From Marsupella aquatica (lineage: Eukaryota > Marchantiophyta): 64,000 bases of DNA. Location of the stretch: the NCBI GenBank assembly GCA_973895155.1, contig OZ316899.1, forward strand, positions 6,386,001-6,450,000, given 5' to 3'. Below are positions 9,300 to 18,800 of the stretch, in pieces. Position numbers and translations under genes: made by a program. The notes beneath the pieces were generated by a model, which made no database searches, was not told where the DNA came from, and saw nothing but the letters and a program-made list of their open reading frames with translations. How positions within the stretch are numbered: position 1 is the first letter of the stretch; each line of letters begins with the position of its first letter.

Positions 9300-9859
9300 C
9301 AAGATAACCAGTGTCCAATGGTCTATCCGATGAAACTTGCATTAGATATGCATTGGAGCACAAAAGGCTCAATCGCAACAATTGTCCGATATCAAAACTA
9401 TCGGAACACTCACATCCGATATTGGGAGCATCGGACCCCTCATCCAATGTTCCAAAAGAAAGGTCCGATATTGAACGCTTTGGAAATGTTTTTGATTCTT
9501 TACCTTACGCAATTCATGTCCGTAGCATTATATTACAAAAAACATCTCCGTTGTAATAAACATCGGACAATATCCGATGTTGTCAATTACGCACATTATA
9601 TCCGATAACCTGAAGATTGGACCTTTGACAATACTCTTCCGATCAAATGTCCGATTCATTTTGTTTCGGAAACATTCTGATGTAACCGATATGGGATATT
9701 GGTTGCGTTAGGTAACACATCGGACTAACTAAATCCGATGCGGCGCACATCGTACATTACAATGGTATTTGTATCGGACAACATCCGATTCTCTGGGGTT
9801 TGGACATGACAAAATAGTCGCGTTTTGAGTATCGGAACGTTGTCAAAAATGTACTAGTG
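9300..9859 (+). repeat. CACTA 3' subterminal repeats and terminal inverted repeat
   Basis: About sixteen TCCGAT/ATCGGA hexamers in both orientations crowd 9320-9840. The block ends in TGTCAAAAATGTACTAGTG, whose complement starts CACTAGTACATTTTTGACA. CACTA elements have exactly this plan: TIRs starting CACTA and subterminal short repeats bound by the element's regulatory protein. The terminus at 9859 is followed by CAA, a possible 3-bp target-site duplication. I found no matching 5' TIR, consistent with the truncated ORF. Confidence 0.8.
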
Positions 9860-10006
9860 CAAAGTCATAAAACCAATGAGGATGGCAACTCATACTCCCG
9901 ATTTTGAACACAAATATTTATATGCGTTTAGTGTAAGATGTACAACTGACCGTGCTCGCAAAACACCAAATTTATTCAAAAAACACATTCATTTATTGAA
10001 AAGCTT

Positions 10007-10608
10007 AACATATTGCCGACCGGCTTGTCTAAGGGTAATACAATGGAAAATTCTAATTGTAATCCTAAGTCAAGAGCTAATCAACAAAAACAACCTTTGA
10101 TGGCTAAAAACTCAAAACAAAATGAGAGTCCGAGGGATCATCCATGCTTCTACATTGTTGGGATGATATGATAGCCCACACAAGCACCGGGCGCTACTCA
10201 AAACCATGTCATTCCTATCTCAAGATCCAGGATCGCTAGAAGACTCACATTCATTGTCCACCACTGCATTCGCTCTATTTTGATGTTGTTGAAAACCGAA
10301 TGTGTTGAACATATTGCTGACCGGCTTGTCCGAGGGTAATACAATGGAAAATCCTCAGAAACAAATCTGAACTCAATAACTAATCCATGAAAGAAACCCT
10401 CCAAGGCTAGAAACTGAATACAAACTTAGAGTCCAAGGGATCATCTCTGCTACTACATTGTTGGGATGATATGACTGCCCATGCTAGCGCCGGGCGCTAC
10501 TCAAAACTATGGCGTCCTTCTCAAGATCCAGAATTGCATGAAGATCCACATTCATCGTCCATCCCTGCTTTTGCTCTAAACCGATCTTGCTGAAAACCAA
10601 ATGTGCAA
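10007..10608. repeat. 301-bp tandem duplication with a palindrome in each unit
   Basis: Unit 1 starts AACATATTGCCGACCGGCTT at 10007 and unit 2 starts AACATATTGCTGACCGGCTT at 10308; similarity continues over about 300 bp with many substitutions. Each holds one palindrome variant (10182-10196 and a perfect copy at 10485-10499), in the same context (GATATGA...GCCCA...CTACTCAAAAC). Confidence 0.8.
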
Positions 10609-10619
10609 AATTGCAAATA

Positions 10620-10967
10620 TCATTGACTAGGAAGTCTTTGAGCTGGAACTGAGGAAGAAGGACTTGGAAAATTTGGGTCATGGAAATTGACACGCCCAAG
10701 GAACTCCGTAGAGTGCACTTCAACTTCCCAATCAATATTCTCCGATGGATCTTGGGGAGTGGGATAGTGAATCGATAAATGTTCCTGAAATGGTCTAGGG
10801 GGAGAATCAGGAATCCATGGAATGTTTTGATCACCAGGACTCATCCCTTCATCAAGAGGCAAGAAAAGATGGTTTTGAATGTCCAATGTCTCCGTCACAA
10901 CACTCTCATTGTCCACAATGGATGTGGATGAAAGATCAGTTTCCGATTGCGCCATCAAAAATGGCAC
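10620..10967 (-). CDS. Hypothetical short protein, possibly an exon
   Basis: A 115-codon frame with an acidic, Pro/Ser-rich composition and no recognised domain. It lies just upstream, on the same strand, of the 301-bp duplicated units, which themselves encode short similar peptides (WTMNVDLHAILDLE / WTMNVSLLAILDLE), so it might be an exon of a gene whose next exon is duplicated. Chance is possible. Confidence 0.25.
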   Translation of the reverse strand: MPFLMAQSETDLSSTSIVDNESVVTETLDIQNHLFLPLDEGMSPGDQNIPWIPDSPPRPFQEHLSIHYPTPQDPSENIDWEVEVHSTEFLGRVNFHDPNFPSPSSSVPAQRLPSQ

Positions 10968-10999
10968 ATGGCGCGGTGGCCTTGCGCCCCTACCATTAG

Positions 11000-11840
11000 C
11001 AATGTTCGGGACTCAATGCTCCATCACTCCGGAATCAGGATGAAATGACTCACTTTCTTCCAATGAAGCCAAATGAGGAACGGTAAAGGAAGAGTAAACC
11101 CTAAATGAAAACTCTTTGTATGAACAATGTCCAAAAAGTTTTGGGGATACAGAAGTGGATCTCATTCCTTTAATAGGCATAGTTACCGGTGGGAAGGGCC
11201 CAATGCCAATGACGAGGAAACAAATTCGACACTAGTTGTTGTGTATAGAATCGACAATAATTCCAACGGTAACAATGCCTGACAACGGATCCAAAGACCA
11301 GCATAAGAGACAATTTGGCTAACGCTAGGCGATATCAAAGTGAAACTGTAATTGTCATCACATATGGACAAGAACATAAAAAGACTTGGCTAAAACCTGG
11401 TGTTAACTAAATACATAAGAGCATCGTGTCTTTCGAAAAAGGGCGACAATTAAATTATCTAAAAATGAAAGGTTAAGGGTTTACAATTTGTACCACCTAA
11501 CAATGGGAGCTAACGGTCATTTAATGGCAGTATTTGACGCCTTGCAACGACCACTGGAGTAGTCCGCTGCCTATCAATAGAAGGGACAAAACTCCAACGG
11601 TAACAATATCCGCGATAGACACCTTTTTGGCTAACGCCCAACGCCTAACAAAAATTCAGCAAAAATTGGCTAAGATCTGGCACTATCCAAAATAGGTCCA
11701 AAGAATCCAAAATATTCCCACCCATACTAGGTCAAAATAATCCAATGACCTTTTGCTATAAGTCCCGAGACTTATAGAGATTCAAGATTCACTAGAACTT
11801 CAACCTCACCAATGACACAAACAAACCGGGAAGATAGTAT
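11000..11840. other. Gene-free stretch downstream of copy 2
   Basis: No supported gene. Two badly worn palindrome relatives (GCTAACGCTAGGCGAT near 11318 and CTAACGCCCAACGCC near 11630) each sit near a CCAACGGTAACAAT motif (11260, 11593). That motif resembles CAACGGTAACTATA upstream of copy 1 at about 2281, so the block may contain element-end sequence. Confidence 0.35.
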
Positions 11841-12526
11841 TTATTTATATGTGGATTCTTGAAATTGGGTTATAATAGAATTGTGGAACAAATGCGGATG
11901 CTGAAAACTATTATAACCGGAGGACTCTCCCTCACTACTCTCAGACCTATCGGTAGATTCTGCCTCATCGTCCACAAATTCACTTCTACAAATGTCATCC
12001 ACAAACTTCCTCACCAAAAACTTCCTATCACAACCTCTCCTAAGATGAAGGCCTTTCATTTCCCAAGACAATGTTTGGCATCTCTCAAATTTTCTGGCCG
12101 CTTTCTCTGCATATGATGGAAGAATAAATGGTTTTTCTGGTGTCATCTCCATTGTTGCAGCAATCATTTTCCAAAGGTCAAACCTTCTCTGCATATTCCA
12201 CTATGACCTGAAAGTTTCATAGATATTAAAAATATATACATGTAAAAATATCTTATTGAAAACAGTCGTGGGTTTGGAGCGGGCTTACGAGCATTACTGA
12301 GAAGACTCCTCATCCTCAGATTCAGTTCTGATCCCAAAGGATTTGTCTTTTCTTCCTCATCGTCTCCAAGATCGACGACGGGAACATCTTCCTCATCAGG
12401 TTCCCCAGCAACATCCGGCTCGCTTTCTTCAGATTCAAAGTTTAAAATTGATCTAACTTTGTCCAACTTCTCTTTCCCCTTCCTTGACACTATCTTGTCC
12501 GGAGTCAAAGTTGACTTTGGCTCCAA
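11841..12526 (-). pseudogene. ParB-methyltransferase gene, copy 2: C-terminal exons
   Basis: The frame 12526-12164 reads KEKLDKVRSILNFESEE, matching copy 1 (KKKDRLRSILNFDSDEE), with the same acidic tail and then a GTAATG donor as in copy 1. The next exon (about 12194-11841) carries EKPFILPSYAEKAARKFERC and a Ser/Glu-rich end, matching copy 1's last exon. Upstream, similarity stops at about 12530: the SAM-binding methyltransferase domain present in copy 1 is missing and an LTR-like sequence occupies its place. Confidence 0.7.
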
Positions 12527-12529
12527 AAT

Positions 12530-13168
12530 GTCATCTAGCGTTGGACGTCCGCGGTATGTGCGGGGATTCCCGACCTCTGTGAGTGAAAGAGTACCAAGGG
12601 GAGGGGGTACGACTAAGCTTGTTGGGCAAGTGCGGAGCCGGGCTCCGTTGTAGTGTACGCCCCTCGGCCTTGGACGTATTCATTCAAGAGCTGTCGGGTC
12701 AACCGAGTGTAATTGTATGTTGACTCTTGTAGTAAAATCCTTTCCCATTATTTCCTTCGTGTAAATCAAGATTGTATGCTTGTGTGTGTGTGTATGAATC
12801 TCGTGTATGGGTGCCAACGCTTGGCCAAATGCACTGCCCAAGCCATGCACGGGGTGCAGGTTGTGGATAAGTGGTTGCGAGCCTGGGTTGAGTGCCCGTA
12901 TCATCAGATCCAAATCGAAGGCGGACAACACAAAGGCTTAGAAGCCCATAAGCTGGGGTCGATCTCGCTATTGCCTAAGGTACATTACGGTTGTGGAACA
13001 CAAATCATACCTAGGAAGTGTCCATAGGTAACAGTAGACGCACTTAGCGCTAGTTTACGGGAGTTAGGGGCATTCTGTGCTTCCCTCCCTGCCCGAACCC
13101 TCATACTAACAAAGGAAATGCCTGTCTAAGCCAAAGCTCGGGTTAAGACCCAGGCTGACGACGTGACA
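12530..13168 (+). mobile_element. LTR-like insertion in copy 2 (possible solo LTR)
   Basis: It runs from TGTCATCTAG to GACGTGACA, giving TGTCA...TGACA inverted ends. Several landmarks recur in the same order in the insertion at 45.07-47.38 kb: GCCGGGCTCC / GCCGGGCCTC before TTGTAG, a (TG)n run, CTTAGAAGCCCATAAGC / CTTAGAAGTCCCTAAGC, GGTACATTACGG / GGGTACATTCCGG, and GTTAAGACCCA just before the end. I see no matching target-site duplication here. Confidence 0.45.
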
Positions 13169-13369
13169 GGAGGCAAGTCAAATTCTTGCAATGGCGCCTT
13201 GTTTGGACCCAACTCAACTATTGGTTGTTTATCCTTGTGCCCTGGACCTTGCGAAACCCCTGGACCGTCCTTGACTGCTGCCTTTGTAGCCGGCTAACAC
13301 CCTTGCTCTTGACAGAACCAGGTTCCATTAGGATGCAAATTGATGAGCTTCATGATGGCAACTGCATCT

Positions 13370-13600
13370 CAGCGAGCCTCGCCAAGATTGCGTTCATTAT
13401 ATGCAAGCAACTTATTACTCAACTAATACTTCATCTCGGCAAGCCTCGCCGACATCTGGATTGGACCAGACACTTAATCTCGGAGAGCCTCGCCAATATT
13501 TGGATTGGACCAGACGCTTAATCTTGGAGAGCCTTGCCGACATCTGGACTGGACCGTACACTTAATCTCGGCGAGCCTTGCCAACATGTGGAGGGGTCTG
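13370..13600. repeat. Short tandem repeats of the CTCGGCGAG-type word
   Basis: Four to five units of about 43-58 bp contain CTCGG(C/A)(G/A)AGCCTCGCC(G/A)A followed by TCTGGATTGGACCAGACACTTAAT-like sequence. The core is an imperfect dyad. The same word recurs in arrays at 17.7-18.3, 28.6-29.3 and 35.6-36.1 kb. Confidence 0.65.
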
Positions 13601-13708
13601 GATTTCAAAGACGCTCTAAGTCATCCACCCTCACCAAGATGAGACCCTCATTCCTTTCATGTTATGTCAGCGACCCCATCCAAGGTTATTTCCAATGCAA
13701 GCCACCAC

Positions 13709-15757
13709 CTAATTCAAAAGGAATTGAGTAATACCTGATGGGGTCTTTGTTGGAGTGCTTATAGAATCTGACTGACTGGCCTCGGCGGATTGTTCCTTGT
13801 CGACCTTCTTCTTGCCTCCTTCCTTTCGGGCCTTTTTCCCATCATAGGCTGGGTCCATTGGGATTATGGCCTCCAACGCTATTGCCTGGGGCATAGAATC
13901 CGACAATTATCGCAGCCTGAATATATTGTAGTAATTTGTAGGCTCCTGTTGGTCCTTCAGCTTCATTGCACACTCCTTCTCAGCGTCATCGATAAAAGTA
14001 TTCCAGTCACGGTACTCCATATACCATGGGCAATTTCAATGTTCCCAATTGCAGACTACTCTACCATTAGGAATTTGGCCATCACATGGATACATGCTAA
14101 GGCTCCCTTTTGGCTCCATCCAAGATGTGAGTGCCCATGGCAGCTCTTTCAATACGGATGCATTCATGTTCTCCTGATTGATTAGAAATCTTGTCATGCA
14201 CCTCTTTGTTTGCTTTTTCCACAATTCTTTTAACAGGACCGTGGCCTTTCCGTCAATCCAAATTTCTCGGCCTAGTTTCAGTGATTTTTCTTGCACATAA
14301 GCTTGATAAAGCCTTCTGTAGAGCTATGCAAATTCCTCCTCTATCTCGGAAAACTCACGGTATATCTGTCTTTGGTAGGCCTTTGCAGAAAAATTGGTCA
14401 AAATCACACAACCAATGTGGTCAATGTAACACCACATTGACCAGACCGCTAACCAGGATCTAATTGCAGCATCACCATTGCTACGTGGATGGTGATACAT
14501 ACTCTTCTCCTCCTCCATTTCAAAATGAGCTTTCAATAGCTTTACTCTACACTCTGCAGTTACCCAAGCCCTAGCAAACAAGCGGACCCTGTCCAAGCCA
14601 ACCTGTACATTCATCACACCCTGCTTGGCGTCCTTTGACAACTTGTGATACAGCTGCCGACATACCGGCATGAACTGGTCTCCATTGGCCGGATTCACAT
14701 AGGCCGCAAGCTTGGGGAACTTGTTGCCCCAGGCCTTGCATGCAACAATAATCATTGCCTCAGTCTCCTCCTCAGTTCTCTTCACACTCCACGGGTGCCC
14801 ACGAGCTGCGTCTTGTGCCATCTCCTTGGAGATGTTGATTTGTCCCGCTTCAATGTTTGACCAAGACATGATGTCCACAGCGGCTTCTTTTGTCATATTC
14901 TTTGAGTACCAAGTCTTCCCATGTCCTTGATTTTGGGCCTTCATGAAAGCCTCCATTGTCTCCTTTGACATGAGCAAACTGTACTCCTCCAATGGAGTGT
15001 TCAATAGCTTTGCAACCCAATCAGCGTCATTAAACCAGGACATCTTCACGATAGTCGCACTTATCCTGGAAATGACAAACAATACTCATAGCGGCAATTT
15101 CAGAGAGACTCTCCAAGATGGCACACAAGGTTTACACAAACGGGTAATCACATTTTGCAAAAAGATGCGAATGAGAGTACTTACAAGTTGAGAGCATGCA
15201 TTGCTTGCTCAACCGTCTTTAATCCATCCTTCCCAGCGTTCAAAAGAGAGAATCTGACGCACAGATGGTATTGCAATTGATCTGGATACTCAGAAGCAAC
15301 TGCGGACCAGGCTGTGTATCCGTGGTTTCCATCAAAAACCCAAAACATCTTGTCCTTAAGGACTTTGAACTCCTCTGATGCATCACACTCTTGCTCAAAC
15401 TGTTCATTGGGCTGAGTCCATAGAGGGTCCCAAAATGGCTTGAAGTTTGTCACTGTCTGCGTTTCTCCAATTTCATTGAACTTAGTGATGTGGAACTCGC
15501 TGAGCTTCACAACATACCCGCTCTCTTTGAATCCTTTTTTTAATTTTGCAACCGACTCATCTTGAAGATTCCTCACTGCCTCCATTGGCATGAGCCGGGA
15601 CAAGGGGATCCGGGGCGGGTCCTTACTAAACTTTGTCTCATACTTGGAGACGATCGACTCCCAGGCTCCCTTCTCAACAATATCAGCCAATTCCGCTACT
15701 CCAATAGGCTCAAATGATATATGCTTTGACTCAAACTTCCTCCTAGAGCTGGTTGAC
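13709..15757 (-). pseudogene. ParB-like domain gene, copy 2 (divergent copy of the 2.6-kb gene)
   Basis: From the ATG at 15757 the frame gives a ParB-like domain (KDPPRIPLSRLMP, then FWVFDGNHGYTAWS). The box is DGNHG rather than DGNHR, so a conserved Arg is lost. Exon 1 ends at MHALNL with GTAAGT; intron 1 is about 15180-15070 and lies at the same position as in copy 1. Exon 2 (SWFNDADWVAKLL...) aligns along its length with copy 1 but has in-frame stops near 14324 (TAG) and 14035 (TGA), then a stop after NIFRLR that falls within two residues of copy 1's stop. A Lys-rich linker then reaches a GTATTA donor near 13732. Protein similarity to copy 1 is clear but moderate, so the two are old paralogues rather than a recent duplication. 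Confidence 0.75.
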
Positions 15758-15789
15758 TCCATAAGTGGACCACCTTGTGAGCGAGTATG

Positions 15790-16100
15790 ACATGTGTGAC
15801 AGTAAACAGGAAACAGGTTTACTGGTACCAGCAAAAATTTACTGTTACCAGAAAAAATGACAGTGTCAAAATATTTCCTAAAAAGTCACATTTCCCCCCC
15901 AAAAAAAGTTACAACATTTTTTGGCTAGCTTTGGGCGCTAGCAAAAAAATTGTATTCGGCAAAAAAAAACCAACTTTTTTCCAAAAAAAAAACATTCAAA
16001 AAAAATTTCAAAAAAAATTACACTCATTTTCCTGTTACCAGTTTATGTTTCCTATTACTGTTTGTTGTTTTGTGTCGTTTGTAAATACCCCCTATGAGCG
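15790..16100. mobile_element. MITE-like repeat, palindrome family, copy b
   Basis: It carries CAGTAAACAGGAAACAGG on the left, TAGCTTTGGGCGCTA (15926-15940) in the centre and CCTGTTACCAGTTTATGTTTCC on the right, then GTAAATACCCCCTATG. TGAGCG flanks both sides (about 15777 and 16096), a possible duplication. It sits just upstream of the copy 2 ParB gene start and would alter its promoter. Confidence 0.5.
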
Positions 16101-17330
16101 CATCAGTCGAGACATGACTGGCAAAGGAGACTTGGATTGTGGTTTCTTACTCTACTGAGAAGTTTGGCTGTCGGCAGGTCCAGCTCCAATTGAGTCTTTC
16201 CTCTTCGGCATTTTGACCTAAGATTACATGAGAAATGAAAGAGTTATTACTTGGCAATAGCTCGACCTATAAACCTGAGAAGATCTCAGCGAGCCCCGCC
16301 GAGAGAGCCAGTTTTCAAGGATACGCGGGGTCCAGCCTTTCACACGTTTGATTCATGTACAAATGGATTTGACATATCAAGAAAAAGGGGGAGCCAAGAG
16401 AAAAACCTGAGAGAATCACCAATGCTCACGGAAAATCACTGTCGCAAATGCTCACAAAAAATTGTTGTCGCAAATGCTCACGAAGAAGCTACCACTAGCT
16501 CACTGCCTCAAAACACCAACGCAATCCAGTAGACACGATAACAGGGTTGCACAGGAGAGTTTACCGTGAGTAGGACGACTGAAGAAGAGCAGGAACAACG
16601 TGGATGTGAGCGCAGAGAAGTGAGATATTGCACAGACCAATATGCGAAGATTGAGGAAGAGCACAGATGAGAGCGCGAACAAGTAAGGGATTGCGCAGAA
16701 GAGTGAGGCAGAGTGAGGAGGTCCGGGGATTAGTGATAAAGACGAGTGCAAACCTAATGTCACACCGTGGAAGAGTGACGAGGAAGGAACGACATCCACT
16801 TCAAAGAATAATGTACCGCACATATTGCACAATACTAAAGTATGCAATAGATACGGGAGATCCTAACTATACTTCAATACGTACATGTTGTTAACAGCCC
16901 AAACAAGAAAGTACACAATGCTAACACGAGTATTGACCACTAGTACGAGAGAGTTTAGGGTACATTTTGGGTACAATTAGGGACTTTGGCCTACAACTCA
17001 AACGTGTCTGAATCTAGGAGACCCTTGCCGTCATTTCATTCCGAGGCCTACTAAGACGTGTCAACATCTTGGTGCCTCAGCTCAAAGAGGAAATGGTTGC
17101 CCAAATGCATTATCATTTGGGTGGCTTAACTAAAAGAGGGAATTGGGGTTAAGAGAAGGGGGAAGAGCACAAGTCAACAAGATCAAGGAGGGTTTGTTGG
17201 AGGAGACTTAATAAAGGCGGCCAATTATGTTTAGGGTTTTCTTTTAGTAAAGAATTTAGGGTTTAGGATTTAGGGTAAAATATGAGAAGTAGAAAAAAGT
17301 CCAACACTCTAGTGAACTTTGCGATAGAAA
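16101..17330. other. Gene-free stretch
   Basis: Only short frames without recognisable content. It contains one CTCAGCGAGCCCCGCCGAGA word (16284) and AT/GA-rich sequence with TTTAGGGTTT-like runs near 17230. Confidence 0.5.
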
Positions 17331-17339
17331 TTACACCTC

Positions 17340-18262
17340 TTGGGTCAAATAGGTCGCCAAATGAGACCCAGCCTCTCGAAGACCCTCTCTAAGATGGAGT
17401 CGTGGGCGTACTTTGGCCAGATGACACAACTTGTGGACCCTCTTTACAGTTTCAAAGGGTTAGCTACAACATACACTATGTCTCTCAGAGACCCTCTCCA
17501 AGATGAAATTAAGGGTATTCCGTTTCAAAGGAAGGACCCAAATTGGTTCTATCCCACATTCGATGTCAGAGACCCTCACCAAAATACAAGGATGAACCCA
17601 AAAGTGCATGCAAAGCCTGACCGTACCGTACTTTTCAATGTTTGTACAATCTAATTATGTACGGATCGCGTGTTCGTACAAATCTACCATCCTTGATGCG
17701 GCCCAAATCCATCTCAAAGAGGCTCGCTGAGTACAAATACTGTTGCCCAAATGACCCGAGTCCATCTCGGAGACCCCCACCAAGAATAATTTAGGGTGGA
17801 AACTAAATGACACTTTGACTGAGGAAGTGTTATGTGGGCCGCAAGTGTCCCTAATCCACCATAGAGAGGCGCGCTAGATAGCGCGACCACATGTCGGAGA
17901 CCCTCATCGAGTAGGATTCTAGGTAAAATTCTATGAGAATCCATCTCAGAATCTCGGAGACCCCCGCCAAGAATGACTTGGGATGAAAAGTAAATGACAC
18001 TCAACGACCAAGGAAGTCCCTAATCCACCACAGAGAGGCTCTCCAGATAGCGCGACCATATGTCAGAGACCCTCGCTGAGTAGGATTCTAGGTAAAAGTT
18101 TATGAGAATCCATCTCAAAATCTCGGAGACCCCCACCGAGAATGACTTGGGATGAAAAGTAAATGACACTCAACGACCAAGGAAGACCCTAATCCACCAC
18201 AGACTGAGAGGCTCTCCAGATAGCGCGATCGCATGTCAGAGACCCTTGCCGAGTAGGAAGTA
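17340..18262. repeat. Tandem array of about 172-bp units with the GAGACCCTCGCC word
   Basis: GTCGGAGACCCTCATCGAGTAGG at 17891, GTCAGAGACCCTCGCTGAGTAGG at 18062 and GTCAGAGACCCTTGCCGAGTAGG at 18235 mark units 171-173 bp apart. Each unit also has CTCGGAGACCCCC(G/A)CC and CCACAGA...GAGGCTC. A looser run of the same word (CTCTCAGAGACCCTCTCC and similar) occupies 17340-17740. Confidence 0.75.
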
Positions 18263-18564
18263 GGCCAAAAATTTGTTCATCCTTAAAGTCAGGAATTTTT
18301 GCAGAGGGAATTATAAGTCGCACGATGGAAGAAGAAGAATTTTTTTTAGGCAAGGCAGGACAGAATCTTGGAGAATATACTACATCCCCAGAGTTTGCAT
18401 GTACCTTCTTGGCGGCTACTGGAAAATATGTACCTTGTACATGTGCAGAATCTGTACCTTCTTGGTGGCCGCTAGCAAATAGGTACCTTCTTTGTGGTAC
18501 AGTTTGTTATATGTACACTCCGGATTCTATGATTGTTATATGGTACGCGCGTTGTCCAAAACGG

Positions 18565-18755
18565 TATTCTTGGCATAAAGTACAGGTACTTTAACGTCTG
18601 ATATACCGCCCAAGTTCTAAGCCTAAAAGTGAGGTATTATTGGCATAAAGTGGTACCAAGACTTTAAGGTCTGATGTACCGCCCAAGTTCTAAGCCTGAA
18701 AGTGCGGTATTATTGGCATAAAGTGGTACCAAGACTCTAACGTCTGATGTATAAA
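18565..18755. repeat. About 70-75-bp tandem repeat
   Basis: TTGGCATAAAGT...CTTTAA(C/G)GTCTGAT(G/A)TACCGCCCAAGTTC occurs two and a half times with starts near 18567, 18636 and 18711, directly upstream of the second zinc-finger transposase copy. Confidence 0.7.
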
Positions 18756-18800
18756 GCCAAAGGCCTGGGGACTAACATTCCCAGTGTGGATTTGGGACAC

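Noticed and set aside
16938-16950. CACTAGTAC as the missing 5' CACTA end
   Set aside because: Only nine bases match the 9859 terminus, no TCCGAT subterminal repeats follow, and it lies on the wrong side of the transposase fragment.
17230-17280. TTTAGGG-like runs here and at about 29000 and 29290 as interstitial telomere repeats
   Set aside because: Only two or three imperfect units each, inside longer unrelated repeat units.
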